Below are positions 42,016 to 53,400 of a stretch of DNA of 64,000 bases, one piece after another (the first letter of the stretch is position 1; each line of letters opens with the position of its first letter). The notes under the pieces are model-generated. The model was not told the origin of the DNA and did not search any database. It was given only the letters and a program-made list of their open reading frames with translations. Position numbers and translations under genes: made by a program. This stretch comes from Catonia carolina (taxonomy: Eukaryota; Arthropoda; Insecta; Hemiptera; Achilidae), in contig JAQMRL010000022.1 in the NCBI GenBank assembly GCA_035578175.1, positions 2,418,001-2,482,000 on the forward strand, in the 5' to 3' direction.

Positions 42016-42994
42016 TTTTTACTTTCTCTTGCCCGGTATGAATGAATAGGTAAGGAAACTAAATTGTATTCTTGTCGATTTTTCACTGGAAATACTTATT
42101 ACCAGACTCTGAATCTGATAATTTTTTTACCGATTAGTCTGTGTGTGTGGAAAAAGATATCACAAGACCAATGTATCATACAAAGTTGAAACTTGGAAAT
42201 TTAGTAAGGTATAACAAGGGGACCCAACATAAATATTTTTATCAAGGTCAGTCAACTGGAAGTATTTTATTCATGTAATTTTTCACTTTTTTGTAATTTT
42301 CTCGAAAACTGTCTTAATTATTTTTAAAAGTTGTCATATTTACTAAATTTTTTGTGCTCTACACGATAGGGTAAATTGCATGTCTTCTAAAATTCACAGT
42401 GCTCTTGTGGTAAAAAATGGGTATTTCAAGATTGCGGCTTTAGTATGCATTTTAGAGCGAAAATAATAACGTAAAAAATTTAAAAAATACAACTTTTATT
42501 TCAAATTTTTTTGTACAGATCTTAGTTCATTGTCAATTAGTGATTTCCTGTACTTAGCTCCACAAAATCAAAATCCAACAGACTTTGATTTTTATTCCCC
42601 CAAGAATTTTAGCAGACGTGGCGCTTACTCTATGTTGTAGAGCATAAAGTGAAGTAAATGAAGTGATTTTTAAAAAATTGTAGAAGCAGTTTTGAGAATA
42701 TTACAAAAAAGTGAAAAATTACATGAATGAACTACTACTTTCAGTTGACAGATTTTGATGAAAATGTTTGTGTTGGGTCCTTTAGTGGTTAACTTAAATG
42801 TTAAGTTTCAACGCCCTATGATATTCTGTTCATGAGATATTTTGTTCACACACAGACCAGTTGCTAAAAACAAGTTTTTTGGATTCAGGAAGACTGAAAA
42901 TGTGTATATCCAGTGAAAACTCAATTTTGAAAAATCGACATGAAAATAATACTTTCCTTCCTACATATTCATATAGGCAAGAGAAAGTAAAAAA
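42016..42994. mobile_element. Palindromic double copy of repeat A
   Basis: The left end is TTTTTACTTTCTCTTGCC and the right end is GGCAAGAGAAAGTAAAAA. The left half follows repeat A 5'-to-3' (TCTGTGTGTGTGG, then TCAACTGGAAGT). From about 42595 the right half runs the same sequence backwards (CTTTCAGTTGAC, then CACACACAGACCAGTTGC). Arms are about 390 bp and have diverged. The TG tracts have shrunk to a few units. Confidence 0.85.
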
Positions 42995-43016
42995 TTGAAG
43001 TTAATGTTAAAGGAAA

Positions 43017-43322
43017 ACCCACCGGGTTTGTCTAGAGGTAAAGTCGTCGTCAAAATCAGCTATTTAACAGCTGATTTTCGGAGACGAAGGTTCCTGGTTC
43101 AAATCCTAGTAAAGGTAGTTACTTTTATACGGATTTGAATGCTAGACAGTGGCTACCGGTGTGCTTTGATGGTTGGGGTTCAATTAACCATACTCTCTCA
43201 GGAATGGTCGACCTGAGTCTGTACAAGACTACACCTCATTTACACATCATCCTCATCTCATGCAGTTGCTTACTGTTCTGAATTAAACAGATTGCAACGT
43301 ACACATATTAGGAATTAAAAAA
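43017..43322 (+). mobile_element. tRNA-derived SINE with target duplication
   Basis: GTTAAAGGAAA occurs at 43006-43016 and 43323-43333. The head is TGTCTAGAGGTAAAGTCG with B box GGTTCAAATCC. The body is GGTTGGGGTTCAATTAACCA followed by GGAATGGTCGACCTGAG, and the A-rich end is AGGAATTAAAAAA. It lies directly beside the palindrome at 42016-42994. Confidence 0.8.
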
Positions 43323-43424
43323 GTTAAAGGAAAGCAAACATTTGTTTTCGTAGTTAGTATGCAGGAATGAAATGTGTGAATGATTACATAAATAAATGTA
43401 AGGAATATTAGTACATTAAATAAT

Positions 43425-43430
43425 TTTATT
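43425..43430 (-). terminator. mRpS16: mRpS16 poly(A) signal
   Basis: AATAAA on the minus strand, 85 bp after the stop codon. Confidence 0.6.
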
Positions 43431-43514
43431 AACTAAATCATAACAAAGAAAATATATAGTACACAAAAAAAATTATTACAAGTCCTACATGATTTTAAAA
43501 CTATAACAAATACA

Positions 43515-43639
43515 TTACGACGAAGACACACTTTCTTGCTGATTTTCTGTTTCCTTAGCAGCTGACTCTTTTGCTGTCCTCCTATTTCTCCAAGCTGTCA
43601 TGTAAGACAGTGGATGAATTGGCATTAATCCTGAAAGTC
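43515..43639 (-). CDS. mRpS16: mRpS16 exon 3 (terminal)
   Basis: LSGLMPIHPLSYMTAWRNRR and a Ser/Glu-rich tail QQESVSSS with stop TAA. Acceptor TTTCTTTCAG. Confidence 0.93.
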
Positions 43640-45804
43640 CTGAAAGAAATTTATACAATTTAATTTATAATTACAGTAGCTCTTGATGTAAATATAACAC
43701 ATTACAGCTTTACAATATCTAATAAATGTCTCTCTTGATTATTTTGTGTTTTGTCATATTAATGATGCTGGAACAAGCAGGATATAATGTAAATAAATCA
43801 ACAGTGCAACCAAATGAAGATAAAACTCAAAAATACATTTATAAAAAAAATGTACAAAGATCAGTGTTGCTTTGTTGTAGCCACACATCTTCCCAGAACT
43901 AACATTTCCCTGAATTTGCTAACTGTGATTATTTATGGCAGTCTGTAAATAATTTTGTCTGATAAACTCTATATAACAGTTTTGTAGAACATGTATCTAC
44001 TACTGTACAACCTTTATTCATCTGACACCTTAATTTATCACAAAAGTAATCCACTTACCATCTTGTTATCAACCTGTACATTTCGTTTTTGCACAATCTA
44101 TATATTTAAAACACAAAATCGCTTCCAATGTATTTTAAATGGGAATTCTATGAACACCTAAATACAGAGTTCTACTGAACCGATTTATATATTTTTGACA
44201 TGAGTTTTTAAAGAGCATCCTTTCTTGATTAACCCAAAAGTTCTAAACTTTACGACTAACTTTTAAACAAAATTCATGCTAAAATGAGATTCATTTTACG
44301 AATAAAAAAAAAGAGTAAATTTTGTTTACAACCCAGCATACAATTACAATACAGTGTAATGTAATCCGGTTCACTCACATTTACCCCATCCATATTCTAT
44401 AAGCACACAGAATATGTCATCTCACAAAACATTCAGTCGGTATTAGGCATTGTGTTAATGTTTTATTTAAAGTTTTAGTTTAAAACCGTTCTTTTCAGGA
44501 CGAAATTATCATACTACTATGCTTTAATCATTACTCACCATTCTTTTAAAAACAGTTAGGTTGGTTGTTAACTTAAATTATTTATTTAATGATAGGGATT
44601 TGAAACCCAAGTACATTGTGCGAATTTAAATTCGCATGAGTCCACTGTGTTAGTAACTTTTATGATTGGTCATTAATCACAAATTCTTTTCTAACAATCG
44701 TAAAGTTTAGTAAAAATTATTTGAGACTACTTCGAATGACATGGTAAGTTAATTAACAGCTGCAGAAAAACAATACAATATTATAATAGTACTACTCTAA
44801 TTTATCACTTAATAGCTTATGGTACATTTACCTAAGAGCTGTCCAACAGGCTTGCTCATGGTTGCTCCTTCTCCAAACCAATACTGGATTCTTTCTATAT
44901 TGATGGAACATAATTTTTCATTGAAATGATTTGGCATTGGATCATAACTCCCCAGTTGTTCTATTGGCTGATCATACTGATGGCGCCTAGTCTAAAGAGA
45001 GAAAATCAACAAAACCTTTGTAAAATTAACTAGCTGTAAGTGCATTAAATAATCTTTAAATGTACTACAAAATACATTTATAACTATGACAAGCTAATAA
45101 AAATGGTTATTCAATTAGTAAAATCTGGTGTGAAACACTCACACAACTTTCTCTTGCCAGTGTAAGTAATTAAAACAACCTAATTTTTATCATATATGAA
45201 AGACGCAAAATGAAAATTGATCTCAGTTTGCCTTAAAAATACGGAAAATCACTCTTTCACGCTAAACTAGGCTCTGTAGAGAAAAATGCTATAAATAAAA
45301 GTTCTAGATATTTTAATTTTCTATAAATTCGATTATATACACTTTTGTCATAAAATGCATACTAAGGCCGAAATCTTAAAAAAATCGATTTTTTACAAGT
45401 TTTCGTGAGAAAAAACAGAAAATCGCTAATTACCGCTAAACTAAGCGTTATACAAAAAAATATTTGAAATAAAAGTTGTAGAATTTTAAATTCTCTACAT
45501 TTTTTATTATATCAATTTTTGCGCTATAATACATATTAAGGTGTACCTAAAAAAAAAAACACTTTTTTTACGTAAAAACAGCCTCACCAAGAATTTCAGC
45601 AAACATGGCGCCTACCCTATCTTGTAGAGAATAAAAAAAATTGTAGGACCAGTTTTTGAGAAAATCGCAAAAACATGAAAAATTATACGAATAAACTACT
45701 ACTTCCGGTCGACCAATTTTGATGAAAATGTTCGTGGCGGGTCCGGTATTGGTATGTAACTTAAGTTTTAAGTTCGTATGATGTTCCGTTCTTGAGATAT
45801 TTTG

Positions 45805-45863
<59 letters not shown>

Positions 45864-48166
45864 CAATCGCTAAAAACATGTTTTTTGGGTTCAGGGGGTC
45901 TGAAAACGTGTAGATCCGGTGAAAACTCGATTTCGAAAAATCGACATAAAAAGAATACTTTCCTTCCTATATATTCATATAGGCAAGAGAAAGTAAAATA
46001 TAAACCAAAGTTAATCCAAATGTTAATCAAAATGATCAGCTTGACCTTAAAAAAATCAAACGTTAAATTCAGTGTAGCTATATTAGACACATTTGAAGTA
46101 CAAACAGGATTGCGACAGGGAGATGGATTATTCCCATTACTACTGGAGGAAAACTGCAGAAAATGAAATACATTACTGGAGGAAATTGAATCTAGAAAGA
46201 CTAAAAATTGGAACAAAATTTAAAGTAAACTGCTTGGGCTTCGCAGAGGATCTAGTCCTCCTCTCAAATATCATAAAAGAAGCTAGGACTCAAATAGAAA
46301 CACTAGAACAACTTGCAGGAAAAATTGGTTTGAAAATATCATACAAAAAAAACTAAGATTATCCAATATGCATTGGTCATGTAAACACAAATGGAAACAA
46401 GGTGGGACTAGTAGAAAAATTAAAGTATCTAGGAGATACCATAACACATAACATCAATGAGAAAATAAACTGGCAGGAAAGAACTGATAAATTTAAAAAA
46501 TCAATAACTACCCAAAACATATACAGTAGAATCTTGGTAGTCCTGCCCTTAAAATATCAGGCGTAAAAGTATAAAACCTCACCCAGGACAGATTTTGGTA
46601 CAAGATTTAAATTGAATTAGGGAAATCAACTCGACCTAATTACAGCGGTTTTAATATAACATGTATGTTTAGGATTTGATTAAAGAAATGAATAAGCAGA
46701 CCTTAATTATTGGTAAATGGAATAATTTTTGGCCTTTTATCCAAAACTCAGAACTGGGTCCATACTCTATACTTCATGCTGAATTGACAATAAAACGTAA
46801 TTCTCAGAACACGAGCACCCCACACAGCACCAGGTGATGTCAATTGCCAATATGTTTTGTACAATGACTACAGAAGTACTCAGCAAACCTTTTTTAATTA
46901 GTTAATTTAATTTAAAATCACATAGAAATCAATGCATATTCATTTTTTGTTTATGTTTATAATTTATAATTTCAACATCCAGAAATCCGGCACCCTCTCG
47001 GTCCTGAACAGGCCGGACTACTGAGATTCTACTGTACTACAAAAAAAGCCGATACTGACAAAAACTATTATCAGACACACCCAAACAATGATTCTCCCAC
47101 GAGTACAATACGCCAGCAAGACTATTTTCAGGCCATAAAAAAAAGTTGGAGAAGTGGAAAGGATTGAAAAAATATAAAGGAGGATAGTCAGAAAATGCAT
47201 AAATAAGAAAAACACAGTAGAAGGACAGTGGAGGATAATCTCAAATGACAAATTATATAAAATAATAATCCCATAAAAAATTTCATTCCACGTACTTAGA
47301 GCAGAAAGCACCATTCTTGCTAACCAAATAATCAACATTTACTGAGAAAGGACAACAAAACCGAAATGGATAAAGGAAGTCCAACAGGACATGGAAGAGT
47401 TGAGAATTTCAAGGGAGGATCTGATTTCAAAATTAGAAAGATACGACCAGCTCATTAAAACTAATAAGATAATGGTACCAAGATAATATTTGAGACTAAA
47501 ACTAGAAAGGAATCCAACAGGGTGTATTCAGATGAGGACAGCCGCCAAAGGTTGGAACGCCTAAAAAAGATGAGGGCGAAAAGGAAAGAAGCAAGAATAA
47601 AACAACTTACATGCTTCGGGAATAATAACAACCGATTACAGAATGGACTAGCCCAGAAATTGAACTAAAGCGATCCTATAAGCTCATAAAAAATAAATTA
47701 TGTGCAGTACAAACTTAAACCAAATATGCTACAACATTTTACTATATAAAGTAACAGTAGTAGAGATGCAACAAAAATACATTGCAAATCACGAACGTTA
47801 AATAAACGTTTTACTGTCAAACATTAATGAATTCTGGTATATTTTTAAGTAAATAGTTTTATAAATTTATTGTTATATTAAATTTCTGAAAGGCATAATT
47901 GCCGGATTAAACATAGGAAATTCCTGTTGTGCCACCAGTTATATTGACTGGCCCGTTTCTTTTACTAATTACAAGACTGCTAATCTGTAATTTTGCAGAT
48001 TTTTAATAAATATAAAGGATTGGCTCACCATAAACACAGCAATGTGGTAAAATGGTCTATTCTTACAACCGTGTCTAACAAAACGAATATTTTTGTCTGC
48101 ATATTTAAATGCAGGGCCTCCACCACTCGCTGGAACTAGTTTAGGAAATGGAAATCTCACACGCAT
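43515..48166 (-). CDS. mRpS16: Mitochondrial small-subunit ribosomal protein bS16m, complete, three exons
   Basis: Exons in transcript order: 48166-48029, 44991-44832, 43639-43515. They give 140 aa. This is the bacterial-S16-type protein of the mitochondrial small ribosomal subunit, encoded in the nucleus and imported. The N terminus MRVRFPFPKLVPASGGG is basic and lacks acidic residues, as expected for import. The S16 core is clear: IRFVRHGCKNRPFYHIAVF (27-45), PIEQLGSYDPMPN, then NEKLCSINIERIQYWFGEGA and QLLGLSGLMPIHP. The C-terminal MTAWRNRR is shared with other insect copies, and the end is Ser/Glu-rich. Splice phases agree. The 3.0-kb intron 1 holds repeat A copy 5 and a LINE. The gene diverges from REEP and converges on Cdk7. 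Confidence 0.95.
44832..44991 (-). CDS. mRpS16: mRpS16 exon 2
   Basis: TRRHQYDQPIEQLGSYDPMP through KPVGQLLG, ending phase 1. Acceptor TCTCTTTAG, donor GTAAAT. Confidence 0.93.
45120..45998 (-). mobile_element. Repeat A copy 5 (HINE-like) in mRpS16 intron 1
   Basis: A complete, well-preserved minus-strand copy. It runs from AAATCTGGTGTGAAACACTC (plus-strand view) through a pure CA/TG tract at 45807-45860 to CATATAGGCAAGAGAAAGTA. Long open frames here on both strands follow the dinucleotide tract and are not genes. Confidence 0.85.
45999..47690 (+). pseudogene. LINE reverse-transcriptase relic in mRpS16 intron 1
   Basis: Ordered matches: VQTGLRQGDGLFPLLLEE (RT motif before the active site), VNCLGFAEDLVLLSN (active site; FAED in place of the catalytic FADD), QIETLEQLAGKIGLKISYKK, LKYLGDTITHNINEKINW, then after a nested MITE KKLEKWKG, and WIKEVQQDMEELRISREDLI near 47370. 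The tail matches the basic C-terminal segment of the same LINE class as 57641-57965. Several frameshifts and stops, and mutation of the active site, make it dead. Confidence 0.8.
46524..47034. mobile_element. Tigger-like MITE nested in the LINE
   Basis: The ends CAGTAGAATCTTGGTAGTCC and (reverse complement) CAGTAGAATCTCAGTAGTCC are flanked by TA at 46522-46523 and 47035-47036. LINE-derived coding similarity stops at the left end and resumes at the right end. The 511-bp interior has no transposase. Confidence 0.8.
48029..48166 (-). CDS. mRpS16: mRpS16 exon 1
   Basis: Codons 1-46, ATG at 48166-48164, with the RHGCKNRPFYHI signature. Donor GTGAGC, phase 0. Confidence 0.93.
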
Positions 48167-48506
48167 TTTTATACGACAGACTAAAATTGCAGTCGGTTTA
48201 CTTCACTGTATGCTCATTTCAGGCAGATAATTAATTTGAGGTTACCTAAAGCAACTGAGCTGAATACTGATCGCATTTAGTTGTTTACAAATCTTTAGAA
48301 TGTTAAGGTAACTGAACACTCAGCGCTTTTATCGGGACAATTAAAAAGTGTAAGATTTTTTGGATACAAAATATATTACTCGAGAAGATTTCTTCGTATT
48401 ATTTTGTTCTTTATAACGTTTGAAAAATTATTTACATTTTAGAAATTACAGTTTCTAAGCATAATTTAAAAAATAAAAAAACGGAACAAGTCTACTAATC
48501 GGATGA

Positions 48507-48723
48507 TGCCTTTGAGTATACTATGTGGAGACAACATTGCCTGTAGTGGCCGTGTATTACAAATTGCGCAAGTTATTACGCTATCTGTCTCTTTCTAACA
48601 AATTCTCACTCAGTCTCTCTCTCTCTCTCTCTCGGTCGGCCTCAGTCTGTCTCTCTCGTACAATTTTACCATTTTTGGCGGCGCTTGTTTCCTCCATATT
48701 TATAGTGTAGACTACTCAAAGGG
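48507..48723 (+). repeat. Twin module R1, upstream of mRpS16
   Basis: Shares with R2 (49713) GGAGACAACATTRCCTRYAG, CCGTGTATTACAAATTGCGC, AAGTTATT.CGCT and CACAATTTTACCATTTTTGG-type blocks. The ends CCTTTGAGTA are inverted. R1 contains a CT microsatellite at 48613-48634 that R2 lacks. Confidence 0.75.
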
Positions 48724-49031
48724 TGATTTAATAATATTATAATAATTATATTACTACTATTTTTAGTCGTTCATCGAATCGATTTTAAATAGGCGTCTAA
48801 GCTGCAGGAAAACTGCGGCACATCTTCATTTCGTACAGTGTCAGCTAACTCCGGAAAATTCATTACCAACATAATATCGTCATAAATATACAATAATATA
48901 TGCTAACAGATACTAATATAACGTCGGTTGAATAGCGGATGATCAATCCCGCCTTCATACTAGACCTCACCGCCGTACTCCCACCATTTCATACTGTACA
49001 GTACCTACAGTAGTAATAAATTCATTTGAAT

Positions 49032-49529
49032 AGCTATGTCCACACTTGTACGATGTCGCATGCGCTTAGAGGCATATCACCTTCCCGCACTCGTTTGAAG
49101 AGCTTTATCTAAAAAAAAACATTACGAATATTTTTGAATACTACACTAAATTAAAGCCTGTTCTTGACTGCATTGATTGGTTTGATTAAGATTGTTTTTT
49201 TAGAAATTAATCAGAGATAACTCCAGAAATTTACGCAAATAGTACTCAGTTTTTGCTGGTTTTACGTTAATAACCACGTAAGTTTAAAAACTACATTAAG
49301 GGAAAACTGGCTAAAAACTGAGTACTTTTTTTGCGTAAATTGCTAAAATTATCTCCGAATAATATCTAAATAAAACAATCTAAGTCAAACCAATCTCAAT
49401 ACCTCTTGAGTGCATGACATGCGATGTCGCATGTCGAATCGCAAGTTGAAAAAGAAAGCGCACGAGGGTGCGACATCGCATTTCGAATCGTTAAGTTGAA
49501 AAAGAAAGCGCACGAGTGTGGAAATACCT
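49032..49529. mobile_element. Fold-back Harbinger-like MITE in the divergent intergenic region
   Basis: The ends AGCTATGTCCACACTTGTAC and (reverse complement) AGGTATTTCCACACTCGTGC are flanked by AAT on both sides. Inside, 49170-49265 and 49295-49405 are long inverted repeats (GTACTCAGTTTTTGCTGG against GTACTCAGTTTTTAGCC). Near the right end a ~50-bp unit with AAGTTGAAAAAGAAAGCGCA is present twice in tandem (about 49430-49525). Confidence 0.75.
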
Positions 49530-49712
49530 AATGAGGTTGATTAAATTAACAGCTGTCAATCAACTCTTATTGCGCATGAGTTTGTAACGGACTCATTTAT
49601 AAAAAAATCGAATATATGAATTTGTTTTAAACATTATATTTATTTACAATCTAATGTATGAATTTAAATGAGTTTGTGGCAAATTTCTCTGTTTCAAAAT
49701 TTATATTTAACA

Positions 49713-49951
49713 ACCTTTGATTACGCGAAATGGAGACAACATTACCTACAGTTGCCGTGTATTACAAATTGCGCAAGTTATTTCGCTGTCTTTCTTTTTT
49801 AACAAATCTTCTTTGGTCGCCCCGCTACACGTATGTCAAAATCGTATGTGTTAGACAGAGAACGCTCAATATTACGCGTTCTGTCTCTCTCGCACAATTT
49901 TACCATTTTTGGCCGCGCATGTTGCCTCCATTTATAGAATACTCTAAGGAT
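49713..49951 (+). repeat. Twin module R2, upstream of REEP
   Basis: Same orientation as R1, with ends CCTTTGATTA and (reverse complement) CCTTAGAGTA. Inner inverted ATGGAGACAACAT and ATGGAGGCAACAT suggest a small MITE. Confidence 0.75.
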
Positions 49952-50294
49952 GATGCATTACATTAGTTTCTTCTCTGTACTATACAAACATGAAAACTGT
50001 AAACAACGCAAATATTGACTTAAAAATATAACTCATTTTACAGTAGCCCTTTTTATCTAATGTACTATAAATTGGTGATTGTTTTCTATAGTTTTATATA
50101 GCTCTTAAATTTTCTGTCTATTAGATTTTAGGTTGGCTTCATTGTGAACCCAACTGCTCCAGTCATCTGTTTTTTAAACGTTTGCAGTAATGCGAATGGA
50201 CCTTGAAAACCAGAATCTGAAATAGATTTGTGGATTGTGTATGTCGTGTTCATATTTTAGCATCGATTGGATTAAATAGTTGACGTTTCTAATA

Positions 50295-50424
50295 ATGACT
50301 ACTAGAATATCGGGTGCTAAAGATTCTCTCGAAGAATCTTTACATGATGAATCAAAGCCTTGGACTGCCCCACTGGCTTTTGCGGAAGAAAAGACTGGTG
50401 TAAAGCGTCTTTACATATTTACTT
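50295..50424 (+). CDS. ReepB: REEP exon 1
   Basis: Codons 1-43 plus one base. The ATG at 50295 is the first in frame after upstream TTGACG and gives MTTRISGAKDSLEESLHDE. Donor GTAAGT. Confidence 0.9.
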
Positions 50425-53400
50425 GTAAGTACTTGTCATCAGTTTTAATTGTCATTGGTGTTAATGTTATGTAATATTTTGTTATCTACAATTTTTTATT
50501 TGTTAAGTAACTTAAATTTATTTAATTTAAGTGACGACGTAACTCCACGTTGTGTTCGCATTAAGGAATGAATAAATTTCGTTGTCACCGCGTAAAATTG
50601 TGCCTTTCGACTGTCACTTTTTGCTGTTCTCAGAAATAAAATGGATGACTCATTTCAGCAATTATAAATAACTCGTAATGTTGATTAAATTAAAAAAAAG
50701 AGAACACCGACCGGTATGACTAGGAACTCGATTCCAAGGGCTACACATCGGCGCACGATTAACTTGTATTTTTACAGCTCAATTAGCCTATTTACGTGAA
50801 GTAGTGCTACTCTTGTGATTGTCTTAAGGTTTTAATTTCCTTTCTTTCTAGTTAGTTAATTAGTAATAAAAAAAATAATTTTAGAAATGATAAATTTATT
50901 TGATATGTCACGCAGAGATATTTACTTCTATTGTGAGTTATTGGTTACTCAAATTATTTTAAACTAACAGGTCTGTAGAATGTGGCCTGTTTATTTTTCG
51001 GAGGTACTAACTTTTTGTTTTTTTTATTGTTTGACTTAACTATTTTTAAAATTTCCCATTTTTTTAAAATACAGAAACAAAATATTGGTACCTAAATGTT
51101 TCTTGCATGCTGCATATGTACCAAAGATTTGGTAATCTGCTGATCGGTGGTTTTGTGCATTAATAGTTCAACTTTTCACCTCTATTTGGTTTACAATAAC
51201 TTAAGCAAAGCAGGGAATAGATACCTATTTTGAGAAGTCCTCCAGAAATACTTTTACAAAAGATACCATATATTTGGATACAAAGTTAATTTTCAAAAAT
51301 AATTTTTTTCAGAGTACTTTTAAATTACAACTGAGTTGCACTGTTTATGTACTTTATAAATACAATTTCGTGTAATATATTTACTGTATTTTTCTTTGAA
51401 ATTTATTTTCTCGGTGGTATTATTGTAACATTGGAATATACCAAAACTGATGAAACAAAGTGTATTTAAATAAGGTTAGCTCGATAAAAAGTGTGAGAAG
51501 AAAAATTGTTGGTGCATGTGTTTTCTTTTTTAATGTGTTGCATTCCAAAAGCTGGTCTGAGATACCCGCTTCTTACTTAAACTCAAGTTCTTCCTTGTGA
51601 ACTGTTGAACTGTGTTATGGAAAATATTTGTTTTTTTTGAATCCGTCATGGTCTTTGTTAAAAATTAATAAAACAACAGGTGGTTGAACAGCCTGATAGA
51701 CACTTTTTTTATGTGTTTTAAAATGTAAAAGTCATTATTGGATTGGCATCATTTTTGACTTGCAGTTCTGTATTGGGTGTTAAGGTGGTTGTATTTTATT
51801 ATTATTATTACTGTGTTTTATTTTACTTATTTGTGAGAGTACAAATTATTTTGTTAACTCTCATTCTTAGTAGTAGGCTGCACAGTTTTAATTTAAAACT
51901 GGGTCGGGTATTTTAGTTTTATTTAACAGCTATGTTCTGACATTTGGTATTTAAAAACCAATTAATGTGTATTTACTACTAAGGTTATTGAAGTAATGAT
52001 TTATTTAGGTGGGTTGGAGATTGCTTCAATCTCTTGCCTTCCTCATCTTGCCCACCCCACCTATTGACCCAACTTCACCACCACACACACACACACTGTT
52101 ATTGTTGCCTTTAAAATGTGTCAGTTAAGAGAGGACAGGTAAGACACAGGTCTTGAAGTTCAAGCAAATGCATGTTTTCTTATGAAGTAATAGTATTCCA
52201 GTAGCTGGCAATTTTACTGCCCCATTTACGCTGAAAAGATAATTTTTTAAAATAAATTTTCTGTAATTAGTGTTTAATAATTTAATAGGCTAATTGTGTT
52301 CCATATGAATATGAATCGACTTGTATCTTGGACCTGGTTTCTGGGTAATTAAACATTTGATAATATTATGAAAACCTAATGGGAAAAAATATGTTCTATG
52401 AGTTGCATATATTTCAGTTTAACTCGCTATACAATCAGAGCCACCCATTAAAAAAAACCAAAATTAGCAATTTGGCAGATTATTTCTTGTGTGTATTACT
52501 ATGGCAGTTAGAATTTTATGATGTCTTTTTACTTTCTCTTGCCTATATGAATATATAGGAAGGAAAGTATTGTTTTCATGTCGATTTTAAGAAATCGAGT
52601 TTTCACCGGATCTACACGTTTTCAGACCCCTGAACCCAAAAAACATGTTTTTAGCGATTGGTCTGTGTGTGTGTGTGTGTGTGTATACAAAATATCTCAA
52701 GAGCGGAACATCGTATGAACTTGAAACTTGAAACTTAAGTTACATACCACTACCGGACCCGCCACAAACATTTTCATCACAATCGGTCAACCGGAAGTAG
52801 TAGTTTATTTGTATAATTTTTCACGGTTTTGCGAATTTCTCAAAAACTGGTCTTACGATTTTTTTTTAAATCGCCTGGTTTACTCAATTTTTTTATTCTC
52901 TACAAGATAGGGTAGGCGCCATGTTTGCTGAAATTCTTGGTGAGGCTGTATTCACGTAAAAAAAGTGTTTTTTTAAGATTACGGCTTTAATATGTATTAT
53001 AGCGCAAAAATTGATTTAATAAAAAATGTAGACAATTTAAAATGCTACAACTTTTATTTCAAACAATTTTTTGTGTTTGCGTAAACGTTTTTTTTGTGAA
53101 AACGTTTGAAAAATCGATTTTTTTAAGATTTTGGCCTTAGTATGCATTTTATGACAAAATTGTATAAAATCAAATTTATAGGAAATTAAAAGATGTACAA
53201 CTTTTATTTAGAGCATTTTTCTCTACAGAGAGTTGTTTAGTGTGAAAGAGTGATTTTCCGTATTTGTAAGCCTGACAGGTTGATTTTCATTTTGCGTCTT
53301 TCGCTCATGATTAAAATTAGGTTATGTTTATTGAGGTTAGTTTTTTGTTTATTTCTAATGTTTTATTACTATTGTTAAGTTTATTGTTAATTATTTGCAT

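Noticed and set aside
48525..49966. Short similar open frames starting METTLP in R1 and R2
   Set aside because: The shared peptide comes from the DNA repeat. It breaks down after ~20 codons and no splice or expression signal supports a gene.
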